Below, in pieces: positions 35,542 to 44,101 of a stretch of DNA of 64,000 bases. The notes beneath the pieces are model-generated. The model saw only the letters and a program-made list of their open reading frames with translations, was not told the origin of the DNA and did not search any database. The translations under genes and the position numbers were made by a program. Positions within the stretch are counted from its first letter, which is position 1. Each line of letters opens with the position of its first letter. The stretch spans positions 1 to 64,000 of the forward strand of contig CABQHM010000002.1 in the NCBI GenBank assembly GCA_902464015.1. Direction: 5' to 3'. Source of the DNA: an uncultured Coriobacteriales bacterium. GTDB taxonomy: Bacteria > Actinomycetota > Coriobacteriia > Coriobacteriales > UMGS124.

Positions 35542-36945
35542 ATGGTCCCGCAAGAGGTATACACGGCTTACCTTGGATGGCGACATTTCGCAACAATGAT
35601 TGGATGCCCCGTTTTGGACCTGTTCTTGGATTGTCTTCTCGACGCCGCGCTCGACACGCTGCGCCTCGTGCCGTTTCTACTCGTGACCTATTTCGCCCTC
35701 GTGGCACTTGAATACAAGGCAGGCGCCAAGACCCGCGAGGTCGTCGCCCGCGCCGGCGCCTCCGGCCCCGCCATCGGCGCTGTACTCGGCGCCGTGCCGC
35801 AATGCGGCTTCTCGGCGGCGGCAGCAATGCTCTACGCAGGCCGCGTCATCACGCTCGGCACGCTCTTCGCGGTGTTTCTCTCCACCTCCGACGAGATGCT
35901 GCCCTTGATGATAGCCCAGCAGGCCGACCCCGGCCTCATGGTGCAGCTCGTGCTGCTCAAGGTCGCGCTTGGTATGGTGACGGGCTTCCTGGTGGACCTC
36001 GCCATCCGCGTGCTTGGCATCAAGGTCCAGGGCATGGGCGCCGAGTTCGTAAGCTCCGACGAGCCCGAGATCTTCCAGCTCGATTCTGGCTCCATCATCG
36101 CCATCTACCCCGACGGTTCGGCCACACTCGACGGCGACCCCTTCGACCTTGAGGCCCTGCTCGCCCAGGCAAACGAGGAAGAAGGCCTCTCGCTCGAGGA
36201 AATCGAGGAAGGCGCCAAGGGCCAGCTTGAAGGCGAGACGGTCGGGGACAAGGCCGCAGCCGAGTCGGCGGGCACCCAAGACAGCACCCGTGAGGTTCTC
36301 GAGGCCAGTGAGGCTGACGCTGAAACGGGCGGACACGCTGCTGGTACCGCCGCAACCGACTCCAACGTCATCGCGGCCAATGGGGGCGACTCGGGCTCCA
36401 CCGTGGCCAATGCAGGCAACATCGAGGAATCCTCGACGGATACGGCCGATGCCGTCGGCGACTCCTCCGCTCAGCCCGTCTCCTCCCCTGCGCCCGTCTT
36501 TGTGGGCAGCTGTGGGCCGGGCTGTGCCTGCGGGGCTGATATGGGCTGGTCAGGCGTGGTGCGCGAGACGCTCGTGCGCTCCGCCGAGGTCACGTTCTTT
36601 GTCTTCCTCGTCACGCTTGTGCTCAATCTCATCCTGGGCTTTGCCGGCGAAGACGCCCTGGCCGACGCCATCTCGGCGGTGCCCGGACTCTCGATTTTTG
36701 TGAGCGCCCTGGTCGGCCTCATCCCCAACTGTGCCGCCAGCGTCGCCATCACCCAGCTTTACCTGGCAGGTGTGCTCAGCATGGGTGCAACGATGGCAGG
36801 CCTTCTCGTCTCGGCCGGCATTGGTCTGCTCGTGCTCTTCAGCGCCAACCGCTCCACCAAGCAGAACCTCGCCATCCTCGCCGTGCTGTACGTCATCGGC
36901 GTGGCCTGGGGCTTCGTCATCGACCTTCTGGGAATCGCGTTCTAG
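35542..36945 (+). CDS. ArsP_2-type (putative 10-TM heavy-metal/manganese) exporter
   Basis: About 467 residues in two membrane halves. The first has the signature GAVPQCGFSAAAAMLYAGRV and FLSTSDEMLPLMIA; the second has GLIPNCAASVAITQLYLAG. These paired P-x-C motifs are typical of the PF11449 family, linked to export of manganese or other metals. Between them lies a long acidic, disordered loop (about residues 190-320) ending in CGPGCACG, a likely cytoplasmic metal-binding site. The start is uncertain: ATGs at 35482, 35542 and 35596 are all in frame and none has a strong ribosome site; the membrane core begins at LDLFLDCLLDA. A long perfect hairpin follows at 36978. Confidence 0.72.
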   Translation: MVPQEVYTAYLGWRHFATMIGCPVLDLFLDCLLDAALDTLRLVPFLLVTYFALVALEYKAGAKTREVVARAGASGPAIGAVLGAVPQCGFSAAAAMLYAGRVITLGTLFAVFLSTSDEMLPLMIAQQADPGLMVQLVLLKVALGMVTGFLVDLAIRVLGIKVQGMGAEFVSSDEPEIFQLDSGSIIAIYPDGSATLDGDPFDLEALLAQANEEEGLSLEEIEEGAKGQLEGETVGDKAAAESAGTQDSTREVLEASEADAETGGHAAGTAATDSNVIAANGGDSGSTVANAGNIEESSTDTADAVGDSSAQPVSSPAPVFVGSCGPGCACGADMGWSGVVRETLVRSAEVTFFVFLVTLVLNLILGFAGEDALADAISAVPGLSIFVSALVGLIPNCAASVAITQLYLAGVLSMGATMAGLLVSAGIGLLVLFSANRSTKQNLAILAVLYVIGVAWGFVIDLLGIAF

Positions 36946-36977
36946 CGCGTCCGTATCGCGCTCTCAATACCGCACGA

Positions 36978-37030
36978 ATGGCCAGCGGCCCTGCGATGCT
37001 CTTCGGGAGCTTTGCAGGGCCGCTGGCCAT
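36978..37030 (+). terminator. Long perfect hairpin after the metal exporter gene
   Basis: ATGGCCAGCGGCCCTGC and GCAGGGCCGCTGGCCAT form a perfect 17-bp stem, 32 bases after the exporter stop and 12 bases before repeat copy D. There is no U-tract; it may act as a terminator or mRNA 3' stabiliser. Confidence 0.6.
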
Positions 37031-37042
37031 CGGAACACGCAT

Positions 37043-37093
37043 TTAACATACATCTCATTCGTCCAAATGTATGTTAAATCATTAAAACCCCAG
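37043..37093 (-). repeat. Three-armed ~87-bp repeat, copy D, left part (split by IS30 element)
   Basis: TTAACATACATCTCATTCG, then AAATGTATGTTAAATCATTA and AAACCCCAG, which ends at the insertion junction. It joins to 38407-38445 when the IS and one copy of CAG are removed, giving the usual full-length element in the opposite orientation to copies A-C and F. Confidence 0.85.
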
Positions 37094-38406
37094 GGCGGAA
37101 TCAATTGATCATTGCACCACACGCCTAGACCTGGGATGTGGTTCAATGACGTATTACTGGAAAGACAGGGAGAGGGCGCTCGCCTACGTCCGGGCGGGCG
37201 CCACGGCGGCGGCCGCCGCCGCGCTGATATCGGCCCCCGCGCCGACCGTGCAGCGGTGGTGCGCGGCGGAGGGCATACGGCTCGGCAGGGGCAGGCCCAG
37301 GAGGGGGTACGAGTTGCCCGAGCCGCCGAAGGCAGAGGAGAGGGGGCCCAGGCCGTCGCCCCGGTCGAGGCTCGCGGTCGAGGACAGGGCCGCCATCCAG
37401 GAGGGGCTGCGCGCCGGGAGGAGCATGCGCGAGATAGCGGCCGACCTGGGCTTCGCCCACACGACGATCTCGCGCGAGGTCAGGCGGGCGTCCGACCCCG
37501 TGACGGGGCGGTACTCCTGCTCGGCCGCCCAGGCCAGGGCGTCCAGGATGCGCCGCAGGCCCAGGGCCGCCAAGCTCGACTCGCGCCCGGCCCTGCGGGC
37601 CTACGTCGTCGCGGGGCTGGACGGGGCCTGGTCGCCCAGGCAGATAGCGGGGAGGATGCGCGTGGACTTTCCGGACGACGCCTCGATGCGCGTGTCGCAC
37701 GAGGCCATCTACCGGGCGCTCTACGTCCAGGGCAAGGGCGCCCTGCGCCACGAGCTGGCCTGCGAGCAGGCGCTGCGGTCGGGCCGGAAGGCCCGCAGGC
37801 CCCGCTCCAAGCTGCCCCCGAGGCGCGGGCGGAGGCGCTGGGTCGAGGGGTGCGAGATATCCAGGAGGCCCCCCGAGGCCTCCGACAGGGCCGTGCCGGG
37901 CAGCTGGGAGGGCGACCTCGTGGTCGGCGGCGCCGGCCGCAGCTGCCTGGTCACGCTCGTGGAGCGCAAGACCCGCTACCTGGAGATGCGGGCGCTGCCG
38001 CGCCACGACAGCCGCACCGTGGTCGACCTGCTCAAGGGCATGGCCGCCTCCCTGCCGGAGGGCGTGCGCAGGGCCGCGCTCACGACGCTCACCTGGGACC
38101 AGGGGCCCGAGATGGCCCTGTGCTCCGAGCTCGTCGAGGCCGCCGGCGTGAGGGTCTACTTCTGCGACCCGCACTCGCCCTGGCAGAAGGGCACCAACGA
38201 GAACACCAACGGGCTCATCAGGCAGTTCTTCCCCAAGGGCACCGAGTTCGACGAGGTGACGGAGGAGGAGGTCCGCAGGGTCCAGGACCTCATCAACGGC
38301 AGGCCGCGCGAGACGCTGGGGTGGAGGACCCCGGCCGAGGCGATGGCGGAGGTGCTGTCGGGGGTACAATCAAGCCAACCCGGTGCAATGATCGCCTGAC
38401 TCCGCC
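37094..38406 (+). mobile_element. Complete IS30-family insertion sequence, 1313 bp
   Basis: Left end GGCGGAATCAATTGATCATT and right end (read inward) GGCGGAGTCAGGCGATCATT form terminal inverted repeats matching at 21 of 25 positions. The element is flanked by direct CAG copies at 37091-37093 and 38407-38409, a 3-bp target duplication. It carries one transposase gene that ends 7 bases before the right boundary. It is inserted in the conserved core of repeat copy D. Ends and frame look intact, so it may be recent and active. Confidence 0.9.
37146..38399 (+). CDS. IS30-family transposase
   Basis: 417 residues. N-terminal helix-turn-helix regions (around residues 8-45, and RSMREIAADLGFAHTTISREVRR at about 91-113) precede the DDE catalytic domain: WEGDLVVG (first Asp), TWDQGPEMA (second Asp) and PHSPWQKGTNENTNGLIRQF with the Glu, all typical for IS30. 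The product binds the terminal repeats and catalyses transposition. The ATG lies 52 bases inside the left end. Codon use is more extreme in GC than in neighbours. Confidence 0.92.
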   Translation: MTYYWKDRERALAYVRAGATAAAAAALISAPAPTVQRWCAAEGIRLGRGRPRRGYELPEPPKAEERGPRPSPRSRLAVEDRAAIQEGLRAGRSMREIAADLGFAHTTISREVRRASDPVTGRYSCSAAQARASRMRRRPRAAKLDSRPALRAYVVAGLDGAWSPRQIAGRMRVDFPDDASMRVSHEAIYRALYVQGKGALRHELACEQALRSGRKARRPRSKLPPRRGRRRWVEGCEISRRPPEASDRAVPGSWEGDLVVGGAGRSCLVTLVERKTRYLEMRALPRHDSRTVVDLLKGMAASLPEGVRRAALTTLTWDQGPEMALCSELVEAAGVRVYFCDPHSPWQKGTNENTNGLIRQFFPKGTEFDEVTEEEVRRVQDLINGRPRETLGWRTPAEAMAEVLSGVQSSQPGAMIA

Positions 38407-38445
38407 CAGTTGGCGCATTTTTGAAAAACTTGAAATGTATGTTAT
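38407..38445 (-). repeat. Three-armed ~87-bp repeat, copy D, right part
   Basis: CAGTTGGCGCATTTTTGAAA, then AACTTGAAATGTATGTTAT; the right half of the interrupted element. The first three bases are the duplicated target. Confidence 0.85.
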
Positions 38446-38466
38446 TTGGCAAGAGGGGCCGGCCCC

Positions 38467-39258
38467 CTACCTCCTCGGCATCAAACAATACCCCGCACGC
38501 CCATCCGCATCGGACGACATCCGCTGCAGGCGCACGCCAAACACGCGGTCGATAATGCCTGAGGCGGCAACATCCTCGACAGAGCCAAACGCCTGCACGC
38601 GACCCTGGGCAAGCACCGCCGCCCGGTCACAGAACGAGAGCGCAAGAGGGATGTCGTGCAGCACCATAGCCACCGCGGCTCCGCCCTGCGCGAGGCCGCG
38701 CGCCATGGTCATGAGCTCGAAGCATGCCGTGGGGTCAAGGTAGGTCGTGGGCTCGTCCATCACGACGACGTTCGCCTCTTGAGCAAGCACCGCCGCCAGA
38801 AGCACGCGCTGCCGCTCGCCTCCCGACAGGCGCGCCATGTCGGCTCCAGCATGTTGCAAGCATCCCGCCTGGCACATGGCGTTATGCACGATCTCGTGGT
38901 CGTGCGCCGTGGGAGACGCCAGGACCGCCCGATGCGGGTAGCGCCCGCACATGACGAACTGCTCGGCGCGCATGCTCGCCACGCCGACGGCCTGTCCCAG
39001 CACCGCCACGTGGCGGGCGACCTCTTTGCGGCCCATGTCGGCGACATTGCGGCCCTCAATCACAACCTGCCCGGCACTAGGCGTGAGCTGGCGGTTTATG
39101 AGCTTGACCGTCGTGGACTTGCCGCAGCCGTTAGGGCCCAGAATCGCCGTGACCTCGCCGGTACACAGGGACAGATTCACGTCTTCGAGGATGGGCCTCT
39201 TGCCATAGGAGAACGACACTCCGCGCAGCTCCACAGCTAGCGAATCATTGCTGCTCAC
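38467..39258 (-). CDS. Iron/corrinoid-type ABC transporter ATP-binding protein
   Basis: 263 residues with Walker A GPNGCGKST, Q-loop LGQAVGV, signature RLSGGERQR, Walker B VVVMDEPTTYLD and the switch histidine in VLHDIP. It is of the FecE/FhuC/BtuD type. The GTG at 39258 follows GGGGAGGG and overlaps the permease stop by 4 bases (translational coupling). It is the third gene of the operon SBP-permease-ATPase and powers uptake of an iron chelate, haem or corrinoid. Confidence 0.87.
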   Translation of the reverse strand: MSSNDSLAVELRGVSFSYGKRPILEDVNLSLCTGEVTAILGPNGCGKSTTVKLINRQLTPSAGQVVIEGRNVADMGRKEVARHVAVLGQAVGVASMRAEQFVMCGRYPHRAVLASPTAHDHEIVHNAMCQAGCLQHAGADMARLSGGERQRVLLAAVLAQEANVVVMDEPTTYLDPTACFELMTMARGLAQGGAAVAMVLHDIPLALSFCDRAAVLAQGRVQAFGSVEDVAASGIIDRVFGVRLQRMSSDADGRAGYCLMPRR

Positions 39259-40397
39259 AGGTCCCTCCCCTTCCCGCGCACCACGAGCCACACGAAGAAC
39301 GGCCCGCCTACAAACGCCATGAGGATGCCCACGGCCAGCTCATAGGGAGCGAACAGCGTGCGCGCCAAAAGGTCGCAGGCACACACGAACGCGGCTCCAC
39401 CAAACATGCTCACGGGCATCAAAAACCGCAGGTCATTGCCAGTGATAAGGCGTACCACATGCGGCACGATGAGACCCACGAAACCAAGCAGGCCCGCAAA
39501 GCTCACCGCCGCGCCCGCGAGCAGCGCCGCCACGGCGAGCATGCCCAGGCGCACCGCACGCACGTTCATTCCCACGCCCTGTGCCACCGCGTCTCCCGTG
39601 AGCATGACGTTGAGGGCGCGTGAACCGAGCAGGGCGACAACGAGGCCCACGACAATGCACACCGCCGGCCACACGAGGTCCACCATGCGCACGCCCGCCA
39701 AGCCGCCCACAAGGAACGTGCTCGCGCCCACGTAAGCGTCCGGGTTCACGATGAGCACGGTGTTCATGCCCGCGCCGAACACCGCTGTGGCCGCCATGCC
39801 CACAAGCACGATGGTCATGCGCGAGGCGTCGGCGACAGAGGCCACCGCAAACACAAGCAGCGTCGTAAGGAGCGCGCCGCCAAACGCGGCCGCCGGCAGG
39901 GCTGCGGCGACATTGGGCAAAAGAGCGCTCACCAGGAGCACCGCCAGGCCCGCGCCGGAGTTGATGCCGAGCACGTTTGGGCTGGCCAGGGGGTTGTTGA
40001 GCACCGTCTGCGTGATGCAGCCCGACACCGCCAGAGCGGCGCCGGCCAACACTCCCGCAAGCATGCGCGGCAGGCGCACATGCTCCACGATGTTGGCCGC
40101 CGCGGGGGTGGACGTCTGCCCGCCCGTCAAAACGGCGAGCACATCGGCCAGCGAGACGTTCGTCGAGCCGAGCATGACCGCGGCAAGCGCGGCAACAAGG
40201 CAGAGCGCAGCCGAAACGGCAAGCGCAACGCGGCCCCGCCGCTCGGATGCATGCGCGCGATACGAGCTCGCGGGCGCCGCAGGCGAACAGGCGGGGGCGG
40301 GGGCGCCCGCGCCCAGTCCCTCGCCTGCCGCCGAAGTCCCGCCGTCAGCGCTCGCCGCAGCCACGCCCGTGAGCTGCCCCTCCTTACGCGCAGACAT
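39255..40397 (-). CDS. FecCD-family ABC transporter permease
   Basis: 380 residues. After a ~45-residue Ala/Gly-rich cytoplasmic N-terminus come about ten transmembrane helices. Signature blocks are LPRMLAGVLAGAALAVSGCITQTVLNNPLA, PNVLGINSGAG and the coupling-loop region FVGLIVPHVVRLITGNDLR. The ATG overlaps the end of the binding-protein gene by 14 bases. It forms the membrane channel of the siderophore/haem/B12-type importer. Confidence 0.88.
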   Translation of the reverse strand: MSARKEGQLTGVAAASADGGTSAAGEGLGAGAPAPACSPAAPASSYRAHASERRGRVALAVSAALCLVAALAAVMLGSTNVSLADVLAVLTGGQTSTPAAANIVEHVRLPRMLAGVLAGAALAVSGCITQTVLNNPLASPNVLGINSGAGLAVLLVSALLPNVAAALPAAAFGGALLTTLLVFAVASVADASRMTIVLVGMAATAVFGAGMNTVLIVNPDAYVGASTFLVGGLAGVRMVDLVWPAVCIVVGLVVALLGSRALNVMLTGDAVAQGVGMNVRAVRLGMLAVAALLAGAAVSFAGLLGFVGLIVPHVVRLITGNDLRFLMPVSMFGGAAFVCACDLLARTLFAPYELAVGILMAFVGGPFFVWLVVRGKGRDL

Positions 40398-41544
40398 CGT
40401 CGCCGTAGAGGTTCTTCGCCATCGTGCGGTACATTTCGTCCCACGCCTCAAGCGGCTTGTACTGGAAAAGCTCAGGATCAAGCGTGATGAATCGGCCCTC
40501 GCTCACCGCCGTAAGTCCGGCCCATGCGGGGTTGTCCTCGGTCTGCTCCTTGAGAGCGCGCTCGGCAGACTCGGGGTCGTTGCCCATGGCCATGACGAAG
40601 ATGAACTTCGGATCGAGCGCCACCACACTCTCCAGCGAATAGTCTTTGAGCAGGCTCGGGTTCTGGTCGGCAAGGTTCACGGCGCCCAGATCAGCGACGA
40701 CAGCACCAGACTGCGTAGATGAGTTGAGCACGCGCGTGCCGCCGGAGTACGTCGTCATGATGAGGCAGGTAGGCGCCTCATCGCCCGATTCACTGCGGGC
40801 CTGAGCGGCAGCAGCGAGCACTTCGTCGATACGATCGCGCGTGGCAAGACCGTTCTCGTGGTACAGGTCGTAGCGACCAGTGAGATCGCAGCAAGCGCGG
40901 AGCATGCGCAGATAATCGCCGAAGAGGGTGACCTTGAAGGTGAGCACTGGAACGCCGGCCGACTCAAGGGGCTCTACCAGGTCCGTCTGGCTCGACTGAC
41001 CACCGCGGCCGGCGGAAGCGGCGCTCATAATGACGAGCGTGGGGTCAAGCGCAAGGATCTGCTCAAGGTTGGGCGCTGTGAAGTCGCCCACAGATGCGAT
41101 GTTCTCGGCACCCTCGAGCTCGTAATCGGCCAGAGCGTCTGCCGTCGTACCCACAAGCGAGCCACCGGCAAGCTGCCAGGTCTTGGCGAAGCTACCCATG
41201 CACACCACGACGCGCTCGAGCGAGGACACCGTGACCTCGCGGCCCGCGTCGTCAGTCAGCGTGACGGGGAAGGCGACCTCGGCAGCCTCGGTAGGCACAT
41301 CGTCGGCACCCTCGGGAACCGCCACATGCTCGGCCACCTCGCCGGTCGAGGCGGCATCAGTGTTCGCAGGACGACCGGAAGCGGCATCGGCGGGCTTGGC
41401 GGCATCAGACGCGCCATCAGCCCAGGCAGGAGCGGCAATACCAAGGCCAGCAAACACGAGGGCGACACCGCCCAGAGCGCATGCCTCGCGGCGGGACAGG
41501 CTGCGTGCAGAGTCGGCGTTGCGATAGAGGGAAACACGATTCAT
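40384..41544 (-). CDS. Fe3+-siderophore/haem/corrinoid-type ABC substrate-binding protein
   Basis: 386 residues. A Tat-like signal (LSRREACALGGVALVFAGLGIAAPAWA) is followed by an Ala/Pro-rich spacer and the FecB/BtuF two-lobe fold: VTLTDDAGREVTVSSLERVVV, NLEQILALDPTLVIMS, SVVALDPKFIFVMAMGN, and a closing DEMYRTMAKNLYG. Its ligand cannot be read from the sequence; the neighbouring radical SAM enzyme hints at tetrapyrrole metabolism. The ATG at 41544 follows AAAGGATG; the long upstream frame to 41901 is an artefact over the radical SAM gene. Confidence 0.85.
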   Translation of the reverse strand: MNRVSLYRNADSARSLSRREACALGGVALVFAGLGIAAPAWADGASDAAKPADAASGRPANTDAASTGEVAEHVAVPEGADDVPTEAAEVAFPVTLTDDAGREVTVSSLERVVVCMGSFAKTWQLAGGSLVGTTADALADYELEGAENIASVGDFTAPNLEQILALDPTLVIMSAASAGRGGQSSQTDLVEPLESAGVPVLTFKVTLFGDYLRMLRACCDLTGRYDLYHENGLATRDRIDEVLAAAAQARSESGDEAPTCLIMTTYSGGTRVLNSSTQSGAVVADLGAVNLADQNPSLLKDYSLESVVALDPKFIFVMAMGNDPESAERALKEQTEDNPAWAGLTAVSEGRFITLDPELFQYKPLEAWDEMYRTMAKNLYGDDVCA

Positions 41545-41720
41545 GGGGGACATCCTTTCAATAGCGATTAAAACACCAGTTACCAAGCAGGAGCGAGACG
41601 GAACACAGCAAAAACGTCGCGTGCCACAGAGGGGGCGACGACGAGATGCACCAAAAGCACCGCGCCCCAGAAAGCCCACCTCGAGGCACACCAAGGGCAG
41701 CGAAAACCTTGCCGCCTTCC

Positions 41721-42722
41721 CTACTCCACTACGATCTCGCGACCGTGCGCGCAATAGTCGTCCTGCGCCATGAAGTCGCCGTCGTGGTAGTAGGCCGCAC
41801 GGGCGCGGCACCCGCCACAACCGGCGCGGAAGTCGCACGTGCCGCAGGAACCGCCGTACTCGCGCGTACGCAGGCGCTCGAATACCGGGCTCGTCTTCCA
41901 AATCTCGTCGAAGGGCTGCTCACGCACGTTGCCGGCCTCCTCGGTCATATAGGCGCACGGGCGCACAACGCCTTCGGGGCTCACAATGCAGTACGTGAGA
42001 CCCGCCAGGCAGCCGCGCTCGAAACGCGTCTTGACGCCCAGCTGCTCGGCCACACGCGTGAACTGCGGAGCGCACGTGGGTTTGACGTCGATGGAAACTT
42101 CGGCCTGCTTGGCCATGATCTGGCGCAGCAGGCGCTCGTTGGCCGCAACTTTGAGCGATGTGTCGTTGATGTACTTGCCGCGCCCCACCGGGATGAGGAA
42201 GAAGATGTAGTGAGCGATGGCACCGTGCTCAACGGCGAAGTCGGTGATGTCGCACACCTCGTGCTCGTTCCAGTCGAGCACCGTGGTGTGAATCTGGAAC
42301 GGCAGGCCCACCTCGCGACAGGCGCGCATGCCGGCCACCGTGGCGTCCCATGCGCCCTCAAGACCGCGGAAGGAATCGTGCTTGGCTCGGTCGAGGCTGT
42401 CGAGGCTGATGCCCATGGCGCAGGCACCGCACTCTTTGAGGCGGCCTGCCACCTCGGGCGTGATGAGCGTGCCGTTGGTACCGAACACCGGGCGCAGGCC
42501 CTTGCTCGCCGCATAAGCCACGAGGTCATAGATGTCGGGGCGCATGAGCGGCTCGCCGCCGGAGAAAATCATGATTTTGAAACCTGCAGCGGCGATCTGG
42601 TCAATAAGCGTGCGGGCCTCGTCGGTCGTGAGCTCGTTTGCGCACGCGTCGGGACGCGCGTCCTGATAGCAATGCTTGCAGGTGAGGTTGCACTTGTTGG
42701 TGGTCATCCAGGATACGATCAT
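41721..42722 (-). CDS. Radical SAM/SPASM protein, AhbD/NirJ-like
   Basis: 333 residues. The radical SAM cluster motif is CNLTCKHCYQD (CxxxCxxC), with the GGEP block in MIFSGGEPLMRPDIYDL. The C-terminal SPASM-type region has CGTCDFRAGCGGCRARA plus YCIVSPEGVVRPCAY, binding an auxiliary 4Fe-4S cluster. The pattern resembles haem-pathway enzymes AhbD and NirJ, but peptide-modifying enzymes share it. It lies between the FecCD-type transporter and a MerR regulator, all on the minus strand, which makes a haem or tetrapyrrole role plausible. AAGGAG precedes the ATG. Confidence 0.75.
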   Translation of the reverse strand: MIVSWMTTNKCNLTCKHCYQDARPDACANELTTDEARTLIDQIAAAGFKIMIFSGGEPLMRPDIYDLVAYAASKGLRPVFGTNGTLITPEVAGRLKECGACAMGISLDSLDRAKHDSFRGLEGAWDATVAGMRACREVGLPFQIHTTVLDWNEHEVCDITDFAVEHGAIAHYIFFLIPVGRGKYINDTSLKVAANERLLRQIMAKQAEVSIDVKPTCAPQFTRVAEQLGVKTRFERGCLAGLTYCIVSPEGVVRPCAYMTEEAGNVREQPFDEIWKTSPVFERLRTREYGGSCGTCDFRAGCGGCRARAAYYHDGDFMAQDDYCAHGREIVVE

Positions 42723-42807
42723 GACAATCTCCTTCCCACGTGCCTGCAAGACACGCGGTAGCTGGTAGGACGGTTGGTTGTTTGATTGCTTATTGGTTGG
42801 GGCGGAC

Positions 42808-42849
42808 CAGAATCAGACGAGCCAGAATCAGACGAGCCAGAATCAGGCA
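42808..42849. repeat. Short 15-bp tandem repeat
   Basis: CAGAATCAGACGAGC occurs twice exactly and a third time partly (CAGAATCAGGCA), in the 179-bp gap between the MerR and radical SAM genes. It could be binding sites for the MerR protein or simple slippage. Confidence 0.6.
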
Positions 42850-42901
42850 ATCCACAGCCAGGCAATCTGGTCCATCAGGCTCTTTCCGCTAGGGCATTGG
42901 G

Positions 42902-43840
42902 TTATTTGGCAGCGTCATCGCCCCCGCAGGCCTCGACAAGCTGGTCGAGGTAGGCATTCATCTCGCGACGCATGCCACCGAAGCCCTCGCCGTGCGCGAA
43001 CTCGAATGAAGCGGACATGTCTTCAAGCAAGGAGAAGCGCTCTTCGGCCGGTCGCCCCTCGTCGGCCTTGCGCAGAGCCACGACCTTACGGGCGAGCTCG
43101 ACGCTGCGCGCGGAGTCAAAGGGCTCGCGGCGGCGCATGAGAGCGACCGCCTCGGCGATGACCTCGTGCCAAGCGGCGATGACGCAGCGGCGGCCTTCGT
43201 CGGCGTCGTGGGGCGCATCCGCCCCGATGCTGCGAGCCATCGCCTGCCAGTCGGGCTGAGTGCCACTGGCACGGCTGGTGTCGAGGGCTGCCTGACGCAT
43301 ACCGCTCAGGACAGCATGGCGGTGCAGCAGCTCTGCAAAGTCCCGCTCGGTTTTGAGAATAGCCTGGGAGAACACGTCGTCGATGCGCGTGAGGACGGAG
43401 GGGGACTCGCTTGCCAGGAGATTGCCGCCCGCGTCGACCTCCTGGTCGATTGCCATGGGCAACTGGGCGGGTATATCCCCAGGCATGCTGGAGGCGGTTG
43501 CCTGGCCTGCGGCGGCCACCTTGCCCGCAGCGGCAAGAGCGCTCTTCCCCACTTCGCTGCGCTCATTCACGGCGCCTGCCTCACCTGCCACGAACTGGCG
43601 AATCTGGCCCAGAGAGAGCCCTGCGTACTTGAGGCAGAGCACGCAGTAAAGCCTGTCGAGGTCTTCGGAGGTGTAAAGACGCTGGTTGTGGGGCCCCTTC
43701 GCACTCGGCGAAAGGATGCCCTGTTGGTCGTAATATTGCACGCTGCGCACTGTGACACCGGCGCGCTGCGCCATCTCTCCCACCGTCATATAGCCAGACG
43801 TGGCCGAGGCCATCTCTCCCATTCCCTGTCCTTCTCCCAT
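42902..43840 (-). CDS. MerR-family transcriptional regulator with long C-terminal domain
   Basis: 312 residues. The N-terminal MerR helix-turn-helix (MTVGEMAQRAGVTVRSVQYYDQQGILSP...NQRLYTSEDLDRL) is clear. The C-terminal ~200 residues include a TipA-like region with CxxxHxxxxE-less helices (HEVIAEAVALMRRREPFDSA). No metal-binding cysteines typical of CueR or MerR are visible, so the ligand is probably organic. It likely controls the downstream radical SAM gene and perhaps the transporter. The start at 43840 has AAGGAG only 2-4 bases away; an internal ATG nine codons on is an alternative. Confidence 0.8.
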   Translation of the reverse strand: MGEGQGMGEMASATSGYMTVGEMAQRAGVTVRSVQYYDQQGILSPSAKGPHNQRLYTSEDLDRLYCVLCLKYAGLSLGQIRQFVAGEAGAVNERSEVGKSALAAAGKVAAAGQATASSMPGDIPAQLPMAIDQEVDAGGNLLASESPSVLTRIDDVFSQAILKTERDFAELLHRHAVLSGMRQAALDTSRASGTQPDWQAMARSIGADAPHDADEGRRCVIAAWHEVIAEAVALMRRREPFDSARSVELARKVVALRKADEGRPAEERFSLLEDMSASFEFAHGEGFGGMRREMNAYLDQLVEACGGDDAAK

Positions 43841-43973
43841 GGCTCCTTCTCCATGACATAAGGATGCCCCATGACGCTACGTCACCGTCAATAACATATG
43901 GCGGTTGTTGCGAAATCGCAATTAAGGGAGCAACGCAGGGGCAATCCAAGCAAAGTCGGCCCCCTTCCGGGAT

Positions 43974-44060
43974 TTAACATACATTCCAGTAATTCGAATG
44001 TATGTTATTTCATCAAAACCCCAGTTGACACATTTTGCACACATTTAAAATGCATGTTAT
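43974..44060 (-). repeat. Three-armed ~87-bp repeat, copy E
   Basis: Opposite orientation to A-C. It reads TTAACATACATTCCAGTAAT, then AATGTATGTTATTTCATCAA, AACCCCAGTTGACACATTTT and a right end AAAATGCATGTTAT. With copy F it forms an inverted pair around the DUF559-like gene. Confidence 0.85.
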
Positions 44061-44101
44061 TCTCTACTCACATGTACTCATCTGAACTTGGGAGGCCTCC
44101 T

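Noticed and set aside
37112..38743. Alternative 543-codon plus frame through the IS30 element
   Set aside because: Its composition is almost only Arg/Gly/Ala, it crosses the IS boundary, and the 37146 frame contains the full DDE motifs.
42808..42849. CRISPR array
   Set aside because: Repeats are 15 bp, directly adjacent without spacers, and no cas genes are in the window.
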